A stretch of 64,000 nt of DNA from Ilyomonas sp963790435. GTDB taxonomy: Bacteria > Bacteroidota > Bacteroidia > Chitinophagales > Chitinophagaceae. A program made the position numbers and the translations under genes. The DNA is taken from the NCBI GenBank assembly GCA_963790435.1, contig CAWBOI010000007.1:1-64000 (forward strand), in the 5' to 3' direction. The notes beneath the pieces were generated by a model. It saw nothing but the letters and a program-made list of their open reading frames with translations. It did no database searches and was not told the DNA's origin. This document shows, piece after piece, positions 8,447-18,451 of this stretch (its first letter is position 1; every line of letters starts with the position of its first letter).

Positions 8447-9502
8447 ATGCACGGAGATTTAAGAGCAGTTTGCAGCCATTTTACTATACCTGATGTTCAA
8501 TCGGTTCAATCATTAGGAAGCGGATTGATCAACCACAGTTATAAAATTCATACCACTGATGGCAACTCCTTTTTTCTGCAACAACTAAATACGGCTGTTT
8601 TTACCAACCCGTCAGCCCTGCAAAACAATTATGTGCTGGTCCAGCAGCATTTATGGAACAAAGGAAATATGCAACTACCAAAGTTGATAAAGACAACTTC
8701 AGGTGAGCTTTTTTACAACAATAGTGAAGTATGGCGATGTTTTGAATTTATAAACAATACGTACAGTCCGCAAACCATTGAAACGCCTGAGAAAGCTTAT
8801 GAAGTAGCCAACTGCTTTGGCTTGTTTAGTGCTGCACTGCAAAGTTTAGACAATCATCAGTTGGCAACTATACTACCTCATTTCCACGATTTGGATTTGC
8901 GGTTTCAGCAGTTTAAAGAAGCGTTGCAAACAGCCTCTGAACAGAAAAAGAAAGAAGTAAAAAACCTGATAGGCGAGATTGAAAAATATGCTTTTCTCGT
9001 TACATGGTTTACGGCTATTTCCAAAGATAAAAAACACTTTCCTCTTCACATTCTTCACCACGATTGCAAGATAGCCAACATCTTGTTTGATAAAGATACA
9101 GATGTCATCCGTTGCCCGATAGATTTAGACACCACGCAACCGGGACTTTTCTTTTCTGATATTGGTGATATGCTTCGCACTTCAGTTCCTAACATACAGG
9201 AAGACGATACTAACATTGATGCGCTTGCCATTCGACCGGCTTTCTTTGATGCCATCAACGAAGGTTATCTACAGGCGATGGCCCACTTTTTAACCGAAGA
9301 AGAAAAGGAGAATTTGCATTATGCAGGAATGGTGTTAATTTATATGCAGGCATTGCGCTTTTTAACGGATTATCTTAATGAAAATGTGTACTACAAAACT
9401 TCATATCCCGAACAGAATAAAGACAGAACAGCGAACCAGTTGCGGCTGCTTCATTTATTTTATCAATTTATAGCCAAAACCAAACGCATTATTATTCAAT
9501 AA
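8447..9502 (+). CDS. APH-fold phosphotransferase, possible N-acetylhexosamine kinase
   Basis: 351 residues of the aminoglycoside phosphotransferase/choline kinase fold. The N terminus has the glycine-rich region (LGSGLINHSYKI, residues 24-35), the catalytic loop HHDCKIAN at residues 204-211 gives catalytic Asp206 and metal ligand Asn211, and PIDLDTT near 224-230 supplies the second metal-binding Asp. Relatives in carbohydrate loci include N-acetylhexosamine 1-kinases. Given the LacI operator upstream and the sugar-use genes nearby, phosphorylation of a released sugar is more likely than drug resistance. Substrate is inferred. Confidence 0.75.
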   Translation: MHGDLRAVCSHFTIPDVQSVQSLGSGLINHSYKIHTTDGNSFFLQQLNTAVFTNPSALQNNYVLVQQHLWNKGNMQLPKLIKTTSGELFYNNSEVWRCFEFINNTYSPQTIETPEKAYEVANCFGLFSAALQSLDNHQLATILPHFHDLDLRFQQFKEALQTASEQKKKEVKNLIGEIEKYAFLVTWFTAISKDKKHFPLHILHHDCKIANILFDKDTDVIRCPIDLDTTQPGLFFSDIGDMLRTSVPNIQEDDTNIDALAIRPAFFDAINEGYLQAMAHFLTEEEKENLHYAGMVLIYMQALRFLTDYLNENVYYKTSYPEQNKDRTANQLRLLHLFYQFIAKTKRIIIQ

Positions 9503-9531
9503 AGATTTTTAGGTGGATTGATGGCATACAT

Positions 9532-10575
9532 TCATGTATCATGATGTATCATTTCGTGTTTAGAAAGAAAACTTTTCATCTGCATAGAAAGCCGGTTCAG
9601 TAAGGCATCCTGTTGCTTGCGTTTGGCAGCGTCTTCAGGCGTTTGTTTTTGTTTTGCCTCTTTTTTTAATTGCTGGTTGATGAGAGAATAAGCTTCGGTT
9701 TCTTCTTTTGATAATGCTCGGCCCGAACGATTGGGAAAGAGAAGCGGATAACCTAATTTCAACAACGTATCACCTGCCACGCGTTCAAAGATTTCAATTT
9801 CATCAACCGATAATTGCGTAAGAAATTTATTGTAATTGTGATGCAAAACTTTATCTTTTACATGCTGCCACATGGCGCCCGATGAAGCCGTGTTATGGGC
9901 TTCTTCCGAATGATGATATTGCAGGCAATCATCCTGATAAGCTACGTTTATAAATGCACATATTTTATGCAATTCCTGTTCGGGATTGTGAATGAGATCT
10001 TCATAGCAAACAGCAATGAATCTTTCGTCGTTCAAATATTCTTTCAATACCAAACATTTATCTTGTTCTTCTTTCCATTGTTTGGCAATGTTGTAAATGT
10101 GCTTCTCTCCTACTACTGCTTTTTGAAACGAAAGAGCCACATCTCTTCCATCCCGATATAAGAAAATATACAAAGGCTGCAACGACGTTTCTAACACATC
10201 AACACAATGAATGTTTGCCATGCTTTTGCATATCCAAACGTTAGACCCTTCGCTTCGTGCTTTTTCTTCATACAACACACGGGTTAGCTCTACCAATGTA
10301 TTTTCCTCACACAAAGAAAGGATGCGGTTTACGTTCAGTTCAACACCCGTCCATGCAACCGGATTGGTTGCCACCAGTTCGCACACATCAGTCGCCAGAT
10401 TTTTAAAATTGTGAGGCAGGCGCAGGTCTTCATACATAGGTAGCAGGGGCATAAAGCGTTCTAAAATGTGCGGTGGATGCGGAGCCGATACCTGCGCCAA
10501 TTGGTTCAGCATTAACCGTAATAAATTAGAGCCTGAACGTTGTGTTCCTATCATTTGAACAGGGATGAATTTCAT
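9532..10575 (-). CDS. Sulfotransferase family protein (PAPS-dependent type)
   Basis: 347 residues. The 5'-phosphosulfate-binding loop is GTQRSGSNLL (residues 10-19) and the 3'-phosphate-binding region is YRDGRDVALSF (140-150), the two hallmarks of PAPS-dependent sulfotransferases. The C-terminal 60 residues are Lys/Glu/Gln-rich and probably helical. No signal peptide is seen, so it should act in the cytoplasm. It is transcribed just after the chromate transporter (9-base gap). The acceptor is not known. A second, PAPS-independent sulfotransferase-like gene lies 6 kb away. Confidence 0.8.
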   Translation of the reverse strand: MKFIPVQMIGTQRSGSNLLRLMLNQLAQVSAPHPPHILERFMPLLPMYEDLRLPHNFKNLATDVCELVATNPVAWTGVELNVNRILSLCEENTLVELTRVLYEEKARSEGSNVWICKSMANIHCVDVLETSLQPLYIFLYRDGRDVALSFQKAVVGEKHIYNIAKQWKEEQDKCLVLKEYLNDERFIAVCYEDLIHNPEQELHKICAFINVAYQDDCLQYHHSEEAHNTASSGAMWQHVKDKVLHHNYNKFLTQLSVDEIEIFERVAGDTLLKLGYPLLFPNRSGRALSKEETEAYSLINQQLKKEAKQKQTPEDAAKRKQQDALLNRLSMQMKSFLSKHEMIHHDT

Positions 10576-10584
10576 GTCTTCAGT

Positions 10585-11778
10585 TTAATAAATAATGGCT
10601 CCTGCTATGCCGGCTAATGGAATTAACAAAACAGGAGTGATTTTAAATTCATAAGAAAGAAAAAAGCAAATAACAAACAAACTAACCAAAGGCAGATAAG
10701 CCGCTTTAGAATGGGACAACAACAGAACGGCTGTTGCTCCAATCATGCCGGTAATGGCTGCACCAATGCCTTTGAATGCATTAACTACTACAGGTGCTTT
10801 TGCAATGCGGTTTAGAAATTTAGCACAAAAAATCATTAGCAATGCAGCGGGTGCAAACATGGCTGCTGTGGCTACAAACGCACCCGTTACGCCCCCTAAC
10901 TTATAGCCAACAAAAACTGCACTGATGTAAATCGGGCCCGGTGTAATTTGCCCCATGGCAATGGCATCCGTAAACTGCTGTTGCGACAGCCAGTGCAAAC
11001 CATCTACAATTAGTTTTTGCATGGATGGAATGACAACATAACCACCACCAAACTGCGAAAGACTTAATCCTGAAAACGTAAATGCTAACTGACTGTATAA
11101 ATGAAACGCAGCCGTTGTATGAAAAGATAAGAAATAGAAAAAGGCAACTATCAACAATAAGGCGGCTACATAAGCAGCATATACTTTCCGTTTGTTTTTA
11201 TCCATAAAAACAAACGATGATTGAACTGAAGCAGGCGTTTCTTCTTTACGATATATAAAATAACCTACCCCACCACTGATGAAAATAATAAGAAGCGTAG
11301 TATATGGCGAATGCAGCAACAGCAGTGCAGCAACCGATGTGCAAGCAATTACAACCTGGTAAACGTCTTTTACATTTTTCTTTTGCATGGTAACAGCTAC
11401 ATTCAATACAATGGCTGCTACTGCTGGCAAAACGCCATCAAAAAAATGGGCAAAACCAAACGTATTGCCATACTGAAAATAAAAGTAAGAAAGCACAAGC
11501 ATGAGTAAAAAGCAAGGCAACAGAACCGCTGTCATGCTTATGAAAGCGCCTTTCCAGCCTTTCAGTTTGTAACCAATGTATGCCACCACATTCACTGCCA
11601 TTGGTCCCGGCAACACCGAGGCAAGCGATACCGCCTGTACAATTTCCTTTTCTTCAATGGCATTGTCCAGCTCACTCATTTGTTTTTGAATCACGGCTAT
11701 CAATGCCATAAAGCCTCCCCATGAGGTGGCTCCGATTTTAAGAAATAAAAAAAACAAATAGCGGTTGGTTAGCTTCAT
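10585..11778 (-). CDS. chrA: Chromate transporter, CHR family
   Basis: 397 residues, very hydrophobic, with two homologous CHR domains. The first starts near residue 8 (KIGATSWGGFMALIAVIQ), the second near 225 (FTFSGLSLSQFGGGYVVIPSMQ), each with the conserved G-G-F/Y and P-G-P motifs (LPGPMAVN, TPGPIYIS). CHR proteins export chromate and may move sulfate-like oxyanions. Its coupling to a sulfotransferase gene makes an oxyanion role thinkable, but that is only inference. Confidence 0.88.
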   Translation of the reverse strand: MKLTNRYLFFLFLKIGATSWGGFMALIAVIQKQMSELDNAIEEKEIVQAVSLASVLPGPMAVNVVAYIGYKLKGWKGAFISMTAVLLPCFLLMLVLSYFYFQYGNTFGFAHFFDGVLPAVAAIVLNVAVTMQKKNVKDVYQVVIACTSVAALLLLHSPYTTLLIIFISGGVGYFIYRKEETPASVQSSFVFMDKNKRKVYAAYVAALLLIVAFFYFLSFHTTAAFHLYSQLAFTFSGLSLSQFGGGYVVIPSMQKLIVDGLHWLSQQQFTDAIAMGQITPGPIYISAVFVGYKLGGVTGAFVATAAMFAPAALLMIFCAKFLNRIAKAPVVVNAFKGIGAAITGMIGATAVLLLSHSKAAYLPLVSLFVICFFLSYEFKITPVLLIPLAGIAGAIIY

Positions 11779-11905
11779 GTGCAGAGATAGAAATTGGGTG
11801 TGTTCTTAAAGGTAATATGGAAACACATAGGAACAATAGAAACAAAGGTTTTACATAGTTCTTCTGTGTGGTTCGTTATACCGTTATACAATATTATTTA
11901 TTGCT

Positions 11906-11916
11906 TTTGTTTTTGC
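11906..11916 (+). repeat. TTTGTTTTTGC element
   Basis: Exact copy in the divergent spacer between chrA and susC, 45 bases before the LacI-type operator. Confidence 0.7.
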
Positions 11917-11960
11917 GCCTTTTTCATCCAACCAAAGTAAATTTATCCTTCCTAAAAATT

Positions 11961-11980
11961 TTACGCAATCGTTTGAGTAA
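11961..11980. promoter_or_regulatory. LacI-type operator upstream of susC
   Basis: TTACGCAATCGTTTGAGTAA, a 20-base palindrome with 8 of 10 positions symmetric. Its left half matches the left half of the site at 8374. A -7-like TAAGTTTA begins at 12003, about 32 bases from the palindrome centre, so a bound repressor would cover the -33 region. Confidence 0.65.
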
Positions 11981-12004
11981 AAAAGCTACCTAAATAAAAG
12001 CCTA

Positions 12005-12035
12005 AGTTTAGCAAATATTTCCGCTAGGCTAAACT
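12005..12035 (+). promoter_or_regulatory. Leader hairpin before susC
   Basis: AGTTTAGC pairs with GCTAAACT over a 15-base loop, ending 8 bases before the susC start codon. It could influence translation initiation. Confidence 0.3.
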
Positions 12036-12043
12036 ATACACCA

Positions 12044-15000
12044 ATGAAAACTTTTACAGCACTGCTTTTAATTACAACCTGCTTCCTGTTTTTGAATGCT
12101 TCGGGACAAACCAATTCGCGCATGGTTTCAGGAACCATTAAAGATTCTTCCGGCACCAAAATGCCGGGTGTTACAGTAAGTGTAAAAAACACCAACCTTG
12201 CTACCGTTACCGATGATGTAGGCCATTTTTCCATTGCTGTTCCTAACAACAGCAACACACTCGAAATTACTTATGTGGGTTATGCACCACAGGATGTTAC
12301 CATCGGCTCGCAAAGAGCTATATCTATTACTTTACAGGCTTCGTCCAACAAGTTAGATGAAGTGGTGGTAGTGGGCTACGGTACAACCAAAAAGCGGGAC
12401 GTTACCGGCGCCATTGCTTCGGTAAGCAGCGATAACTTAACGCTGGGTGGCGTTGTTACCGATGTAGGACAGGCACTGCAGGGCAAGGCTGCTGGTGTGC
12501 AGGTGCAGCAAACTAATTTTGCGCCTGGTGCGGCTCTCTCCATTGTCATACGCGGCGGTAATTCCATCAACACTACCAATGCTCCATTGTACGTAGTAGA
12601 CGGTTTCATCAGCGATAACGGCAACCTTATTAACCCCAACGATATTGCCGATATACAGATTTTAAAAGATGCTTCTGCCGCTGCCATTTATGGTGCGCGT
12701 GGTGCTAACGGTGTGGTATTGATTACAACGAAAAAAGGCGTTGCGGGTAAACTTACCATTGAAGGAAATATTTCGCATGGCACACAGTACTTAACCTACA
12801 AGCCCGACCTGATTAACGGGCAACAATATACACAGGTGCAAAACGCCATTGCAATGGAAGATGGCAACCCGCCACCGTTTCCACCTTCGTTTCCAACCAC
12901 CAACACCGACTGGTGGAAATTAGCTACGCAAAATGCTTCCGTTGATAACCAAGGCGTGAGTTTAAGCAGTGGCGACAAGAACTCCAAGCTTTATATTTCG
13001 TTCAATCATCAGGACCAAACCGGAGTGTTGCGTCATACAGGTTTTGAAAGATATTCCGGCAGAATTGGTGCAGAAAAATCGGTAAGCACAAAAGTAAAAA
13101 TCGGCTCTAATTTTTATGGTGCTTTCAGCAATTCGGCTTTGCAATCTTATACCGGCGATATAACAGCACCGCTGTATGGAATTATGACGGCGCCAACCAA
13201 TATTCCCGTGTACAATGCTGATGGCTCTTACTATAAATATTTGGGCAAAAACAATGCACTGGCCAACCTCCTGGAACCTACCAACAATACCGGCAACCGG
13301 CTTATGAATGCGAATGCTTTTTTAGAGTATGACATTGTAAAAGATCTTACTTATCATATTGATGGCGGTGCAGAGTTTTCGCAAACAACGGCAGGTCAAT
13401 ACACACCAAGAACCTTAGTGGCCGGTGCTGCCAGCAATGGCATTGCTTCCGAACAGATGTATAACTCTACACGCTGGCTGGTGCAGCAATACTTAACTTA
13501 TAAATACAACCGGGGCAACCATTCCGTAACTGTGGTGGGTGGTTACTCTAATCAACGCGATAGTTATGAAAGCTTGGGAGCCAATAATAAAGGCTTTTCT
13601 ACCGATAACTTTTTGTACTACAACTTAGGAGCAGGCTCATTGCCCACCAACCCAAGCAGCAGTAAAACCGAGCCTTTAAAAGCCACTTCTTTCTTTGGCA
13701 GAATCAATTATGGCTTTCAGGATAAACTATTGGCAACCTTTACGTTCAGGGAAGATGGCTCTTCCAAGTTTCCGGGTAATAACAGATGGGGCGCCTTTCC
13801 TTCCGGTGCTATTGCTTATCGTTTGTCTGATGAAAACTTTATTAAAAACCTCAACGCTTTTTCAAGCCTGAAAATAAGGCTGGGTTATGGTTTGACGGGC
13901 AACGACCGTGTGAACCCTTATCAGTATCTTACTACTTTCTCTAACTACAGCACAGTGTTAAACGGCAGCGGCATATTGCAGGTAGGCATTGAGCCTTCTG
14001 TTTTATCAAACAACAGCTTAAAATGGGAAAGCACAGCACAGTTGGATTTGGGGATTGACATGGGTTTTGTAAAAGACCGCGTTACGGCAACCATTGATTT
14101 GTACAGAAAGAAAACTACCGACTTGCTCCTGAATGTGCCCATCGGTCAGTGGTGGGGCTTCAACTCGCAGTTAATTAATGCCGGTTCTATTCAAAATCAG
14201 GGTATCGAATTGGGAATCAATACCAGCAATATTACTTCTAAAGATTTCTCCTGGAACAGCACTTTCAACATTTCTTACAACAAACAAAAGTGCCTGGCAT
14301 TGGCGCCTGGTGTGCCTTTCATCAGCAGCAACACTGCCAACCCAAGTGGTGTGGTGTCGGGTCGTGAGTTTACCCGTTTGGCACCCGGGCAGGAGTTGGG
14401 CGAGTTGTATGGCTTTGTATATGAAGGTGTGATTAAAACCGGCGAGAAATATTCGCCTGAACCGAATGCAAAACCCGGTGATCCCAAATACGCCGACTTA
14501 AATGGCGATGGTATGATTACGCCCGCCGACAGAAAATATTTGGGCAACACTAACCCGCATTACACAGCCGGCTTCAGCAACCGTTTTACTTACAAAGGTT
14601 TTGATTTGACCATATTTTTCCAAAGCAGCTTTGGCTATTATTTATACAATATGAACCGGCTGGTGTTAGAGTCAACAACAGGCAAAGATGTGCTAAACCG
14701 TTTTGTAGCCGGCACGCACGAAAACACCGATGTGCCGAGAGAAGGTTATTTTTTAAGCTCGTATGGCAGCTATGTAAATTCACGCTTTGTTGAGAACGCT
14801 TCTTATCTGCGTTTGAAGCAGGTGTCGCTGGCTTACAATCTTCCGCAAGCTTTATTAAGGCATCTGCACATTGTAGAGAACTTACAGGTGTTTGCCAATG
14901 CGCAAAATTTATTAACCCTTACCAAATACACAGGCACCGATCCTGAAGTTAATGTGCATACAAGCAACCTCGGTGGTGGTTTGGATTTCGGCGTATTCCC

Positions 15001-15046
15001 TGCTTTTAAAACGTTTGAATTTGGTGCAAGGCTTAGCATTCATTAA
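12044..15046 (+). CDS. SusC/RagA-family TonB-linked outer-membrane protein
   Basis: 1000 residues. A signal peptide (to about residue 21, ending SGQ) is followed by a carboxypeptidase-like domain (VSGTIKDSSGTKMPGVTVSVKNTN, residues 28-105), a TonB box region (DEVVVVGYGTTKKRD), a plug domain (PLYVVDGF; ILKDASAAAIYGARGANGVVLITTKK) and a 22-strand-type barrel ending in TFEFGARLSIH. It forms the channel that imports oligosaccharides with its SusD partner, energised by TonB. The N-terminal signal-transduction domain for an anti-sigma factor is absent, which fits regulation by the nearby LacI protein instead. Confidence 0.95.
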   Translation: MKTFTALLLITTCFLFLNASGQTNSRMVSGTIKDSSGTKMPGVTVSVKNTNLATVTDDVGHFSIAVPNNSNTLEITYVGYAPQDVTIGSQRAISITLQASSNKLDEVVVVGYGTTKKRDVTGAIASVSSDNLTLGGVVTDVGQALQGKAAGVQVQQTNFAPGAALSIVIRGGNSINTTNAPLYVVDGFISDNGNLINPNDIADIQILKDASAAAIYGARGANGVVLITTKKGVAGKLTIEGNISHGTQYLTYKPDLINGQQYTQVQNAIAMEDGNPPPFPPSFPTTNTDWWKLATQNASVDNQGVSLSSGDKNSKLYISFNHQDQTGVLRHTGFERYSGRIGAEKSVSTKVKIGSNFYGAFSNSALQSYTGDITAPLYGIMTAPTNIPVYNADGSYYKYLGKNNALANLLEPTNNTGNRLMNANAFLEYDIVKDLTYHIDGGAEFSQTTAGQYTPRTLVAGAASNGIASEQMYNSTRWLVQQYLTYKYNRGNHSVTVVGGYSNQRDSYESLGANNKGFSTDNFLYYNLGAGSLPTNPSSSKTEPLKATSFFGRINYGFQDKLLATFTFREDGSSKFPGNNRWGAFPSGAIAYRLSDENFIKNLNAFSSLKIRLGYGLTGNDRVNPYQYLTTFSNYSTVLNGSGILQVGIEPSVLSNNSLKWESTAQLDLGIDMGFVKDRVTATIDLYRKKTTDLLLNVPIGQWWGFNSQLINAGSIQNQGIELGINTSNITSKDFSWNSTFNISYNKQKCLALAPGVPFISSNTANPSGVVSGREFTRLAPGQELGELYGFVYEGVIKTGEKYSPEPNAKPGDPKYADLNGDGMITPADRKYLGNTNPHYTAGFSNRFTYKGFDLTIFFQSSFGYYLYNMNRLVLESTTGKDVLNRFVAGTHENTDVPREGYFLSSYGSYVNSRFVENASYLRLKQVSLAYNLPQALLRHLHIVENLQVFANAQNLLTLTKYTGTDPEVNVHTSNLGGGLDFGVFPAFKTFEFGARLSIH

Positions 15047-15082
15047 TTAACAATTATGCTTTTTACGAAACGATATAACAAG

Positions 15083-16603
15083 ATGAAAAACATTAAATTT
15101 TTATGGCTGATCATTGCCGCCGCTATCATTGGCTCCTGCAATAAAACATTAGACCCGAAAGTGTATAGCAGCCTTACCAACACCAATGCTTTCAACACTG
15201 TGTCTGATGCTATGGCTGCTGTAAATGCAGTGTATGCACGTTTAAAAGGTCCGGTGGTGGGCGATAACTTTGATTACTGGACGGTGCGCCATTTTGCACT
15301 CACCGATCTTACCACCGACCTCGGACATTGTAGCTATGGCGGCGATCCGGGGCAGCTATCGTTAGCACAATGGAACTCCAGCAATGGCTTGCTGGCAGAG
15401 GACTGGCGACAGATTTATAAGCTGATTGCCGATGCCAACAATGCGCTGTATAACCTAAGCAACATAAAGGTGCTGACAGCGCAGCAACAAACGCAGTTCA
15501 CTGCCGAAATCAGGTTTTTAAGAAGCATTGCTTATATGGACTTAACCGATGCATGGGGACCTGTGCCGATGCTTACTGAAAAAGACGTTGCCGCGGCTAC
15601 TTCTGCTTCCTATCTTAGCCATCCAAAGCCGGCTTCGGTAGAAAGCATTGATTCGCTCATGATTGCTGACCTTACATTTGCCGCCACCAGCCTGCCTGTT
15701 AATTATCAAAACAATGCCATTTACAACAGCAACGATTATGGTCGTGCCACCAAAGGCGCCGCGCTTACTTTGTTGGGTAAATTGTATTTAAGAGAGCATC
15801 AATGGCAACAGGCAGCCGACTACATGAAGCAGGTTATAGATATGAACACATACGCTCTGCATTCCAGCTATCTGGATTTGTTTACCGAAGCCAATAAGTG
15901 GTGTGAAGAAAATATCTTCTCTGTGATTTCTGATGCGAATGTAAACGGCACGGAATTGATGAATCACTTTGGCCCGCAAAACCATCCGGTAGTGCTGAAC
16001 CGCTGGCAGTATTACGCGGTGTCGTGGGATTTTTATAGTTCATTTGAAGAGCAGGATGAGCGCAAGCTTTGCTTTTATCCACGCTATACCGGCGTTGATG
16101 GATTGATTTATGCAAAGCCACCTACGCTGGGTGCAACACCTCCCGCCGGTTACAGTTATATGCCCGACATCGCTACAAAAAAATATGCCGATTCTACCGG
16201 CTCGGTTACATTGTACTATGACGGCCATAGCGTGGATATTTTGCGGTATGCGGATGTGCTGTTGAGCAGGGCCGAAGCCTTGAATGAATTGAACGGACCA
16301 ACTGATGAAAGCATTGGTTTAATTAACCAGGTGAAAGGGCGTTCAAAAGCTACGCTGCTGAGCGGTACCTATACGCAGCAATCGCTGCGCGATGTCATTT
16401 TGCAGGAACGTGGCTGGGAATTTTTTTATGAAGGCAAGCGACGCGCTGATCTGATTCGGTTTGGTAAGTATGATACGATTGTAAACGCGTATCTCACGCG
16501 CATCGGGCAAACACCGGCTATCTCGATGCCAAAAAATAGGTATTTCCCCTATCCGCTCAATCAAACTTCTATCAATTCTAATTTAGACAATTCAAACAGA
16601 TAA
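15083..16603 (+). CDS. SusD/RagB-family nutrient-binding outer-membrane lipoprotein
   Basis: 506 residues from the chosen start MKNIKFLWLI, which gives a clean lipoprotein signal (IIGSC). It starts 36 bases after susC; a frame start at 15056 would add residues before the signal. TPR-like helices and the conserved SusD C-terminal segments are visible (ILRYADVLLSRAEALNE; VILQERGWEFFYEGKRRADLIRFGKY; YPLNQTSINSN). It caps the SusC barrel and captures the glycan. Confidence 0.94.
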   Translation: MKNIKFLWLIIAAAIIGSCNKTLDPKVYSSLTNTNAFNTVSDAMAAVNAVYARLKGPVVGDNFDYWTVRHFALTDLTTDLGHCSYGGDPGQLSLAQWNSSNGLLAEDWRQIYKLIADANNALYNLSNIKVLTAQQQTQFTAEIRFLRSIAYMDLTDAWGPVPMLTEKDVAAATSASYLSHPKPASVESIDSLMIADLTFAATSLPVNYQNNAIYNSNDYGRATKGAALTLLGKLYLREHQWQQAADYMKQVIDMNTYALHSSYLDLFTEANKWCEENIFSVISDANVNGTELMNHFGPQNHPVVLNRWQYYAVSWDFYSSFEEQDERKLCFYPRYTGVDGLIYAKPPTLGATPPAGYSYMPDIATKKYADSTGSVTLYYDGHSVDILRYADVLLSRAEALNELNGPTDESIGLINQVKGRSKATLLSGTYTQQSLRDVILQERGWEFFYEGKRRADLIRFGKYDTIVNAYLTRIGQTPAISMPKNRYFPYPLNQTSINSNLDNSNR

Positions 16604-16615
16604 AAACAGTTGTGT

Positions 16616-16655
16616 AAAGGATATGCAGGCATCTTTGTCTGCCTATCCTTTTTTT
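16616..16655 (+). terminator. Terminator after susD
   Basis: AAAGGATATGCAG pairs with CTGCCTATCCTTT (one mismatch) over a 10-base loop, followed by a run of T. It ends 52 bases past the susD stop, so downstream genes may need their own promoter. Confidence 0.75.
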
Positions 16656-16686
16656 GATAGTGCATCAGTTTGAAAACTAGCATTCG

Positions 16687-16903
16687 CGTCATTCCGCAAT
16701 TGCCCTCGACACGAGCTTGCACCTTTACGTTTTTACGAGGGCTTTGTGCGGAATCTGATCATTGAATTATGAATGTGTTGAAATGAAGGGAAGGCGTTTA
16801 CAACATTATAATCTGATCAAACTAATAAGAGCAGATTCCGCACAAAGCCCTCGCAGTTATGATGAAGGTTTGAGTTCATGTCAAGGGCAATTGCGGAATG
16901 ACG
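16687..16903. repeat. MITE-like inverted repeat, copy 1
   Basis: Outer arms CGTCATTCCGCAATTGCCCT and its reverse complement bound a 217-base unit, and inner arms around AGGGCTTTGTGCGGAATCTG and CAGATTCCGCACAAAGCCCT pair again. A related unit sits at 41366-41620. No transposase is encoded. Confidence 0.75.
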
Positions 16904-16954
16904 GCAGCACCAGTGCTTTTCCGAACTGAGACACTACTCATTTTTATAAAAGCT

Positions 16955-18364
16955 ATGTATTACAGGTTTGGTTTTGCTCATTTTTTTGCAGGCTATATTG
17001 TGCTCCTGCTTGCATCGTGCGGCAATACAGGAAATATTATCAAAGACATCAACATTGGCTTGCACAACAACAATAAGTTGCTCATACAAATTGATGTAAA
17101 TACGGTACAGCCTGCACAAGTGTATGCGCAATATTGGGCAGACAGCGCAGCGGCCGAAAAGCTCACTTCCGATACTTCATCCACTGCTCTATCTCATTCA
17201 TTTGTTTTTACCAATATTCTTCCCAATACGCATTACAGCTTTCAATTGTTCACCATCGAAAAAAAGGGCAAAAACAAAAGTAAGGTCTATCATTTTCAAT
17301 CCGAATCATTGCCGCTTTGGTTGCAGGATCAGTTCAAAACAAATATACCTTTACCCAGGTTGCTGCCACACAATTTTACAAACGGCTTTTTGGTTATGAA
17401 CAAAAGAGAATCGCCGGGTTTTACTTATATTGTTGATACCAAAGGCAGGCTGCGCTGGTATAATATGGCAGATAACATCGGTGTAAAAGTTACTCATTTT
17501 ACAAAAGACAAAACGATACTTTCTATACTCGGCACGAACGACGATCCGACGAGCTATGGAAGAGAAATTTTAGAGGTGAATTTGAAAGGTGATACGTTGG
17601 TGCATTTGAAGAAAGGGGATGGAGATTTTCAATACACCATCCACCATGAAGTTTTAAAAAATGAGCAAAACCAAATGGTTACTTTGTATGTTGATAACAG
17701 AGTGGTTGACCTAAGTTCCGTTGGTGGCGCTGCAAAAGATACAGTGGTTGGCGATGGCATTGTAGTGATGGATAAGGGGGGCAAAAAGATATGGCAGTGG
17801 AGCGTGTTTGATGCCGTTGATCCGCTGAAAGACCCGAAGATTTTAAAAGATAAAGGGGACTGGATGCATGCCAACAGTGTAAGCTTTGATAGGGATGGCA
17901 ATTATCTCATTTCGTTTTACAACAATGGCCAGATTTGGAAAATCAATGCAACTACCGGCACGGTGATGTGGAAGTTTGGGAAAGGCGGCAGTTTTGCTAT
18001 GCCAGCCGATTGCCAGTTTTCGATGGCACATGCGGCACATATAGCTCAAAATGGCGACCTCATGTTTTTTAATAATGGCATTGATAAACATCAATCCGAA
18101 GTGTATGCCATTAAGCTGAATGAAGCGGAACAAACGGCGCAAACCGATATTCATATTAAGCTGCCGCAGGCAGTGTATAATGATAGAATGGGAAGTGCTT
18201 ATTTAGTGAACGATACAACGGTTTTGGTTTGTTGTTCCAAGCATCACGTCACTGTGTTAGCGAATAAAAAAGGAACATTGTTGTGGTCGTTAGATACAGC
18301 CATTCCGCCTTATCGTGTTGAGTTTGTAGAAGGAGAGGATTTGAGTAAATGGTTGCTGCCTTAG
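16955..18364 (+). CDS. Arylsulfate sulfotransferase (ASST)-like lipoprotein
   Basis: 469 residues from MYYRFGFAHFF; the longer frame would start inside the inverted repeat. The lipoprotein signal ends LLLASC. A fibronectin-like N-terminal part is followed by a six-bladed propeller with ASST motifs (NGFLVMNKRESPGFTYIVDTKG truncated here for length; DWMHANSVSFDRDGNYLIS; HAAHIAQNGDLMFFNNG). ASSTs move sulfate between phenolic compounds without PAPS through a sulfated active-site His. The conserved His residues after IH, MH and AH are present. It is likely outer-membrane or periplasmic. Target is unknown. Confidence 0.78.
   Translation: MYYRFGFAHFFAGYIVLLLASCGNTGNIIKDINIGLHNNNKLLIQIDVNTVQPAQVYAQYWADSAAAEKLTSDTSSTALSHSFVFTNILPNTHYSFQLFTIEKKGKNKSKVYHFQSESLPLWLQDQFKTNIPLPRLLPHNFTNGFLVMNKRESPGFTYIVDTKGRLRWYNMADNIGVKVTHFTKDKTILSILGTNDDPTSYGREILEVNLKGDTLVHLKKGDGDFQYTIHHEVLKNEQNQMVTLYVDNRVVDLSSVGGAAKDTVVGDGIVVMDKGGKKIWQWSVFDAVDPLKDPKILKDKGDWMHANSVSFDRDGNYLISFYNNGQIWKINATTGTVMWKFGKGGSFAMPADCQFSMAHAAHIAQNGDLMFFNNGIDKHQSEVYAIKLNEAEQTAQTDIHIKLPQAVYNDRMGSAYLVNDTTVLVCCSKHHVTVLANKKGTLLWSLDTAIPPYRVEFVEGEDLSKWLLP
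17268..17278 (-). repeat. GCAAAAACAAA element inside the ASST-like gene
   Basis: Exact coding copy read as Lys-Gly-Lys-Asn-Lys. Confidence 0.5.
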
Positions 18365-18451
18365 TTAAAAAAAGCAGCTCGTAACAGATTTATTTCCAGC
18401 ATTTCATCCAACAACTTGAACAATACTTTCATACAATAACAAAAGAAAAGA

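Noticed and set aside
8447..9502. Aminoglycoside resistance gene
   Set aside because: The fold is shared with drug kinases, but the LacI operator and sugar-locus context point to metabolism, and no resistance-specific motif was seen.
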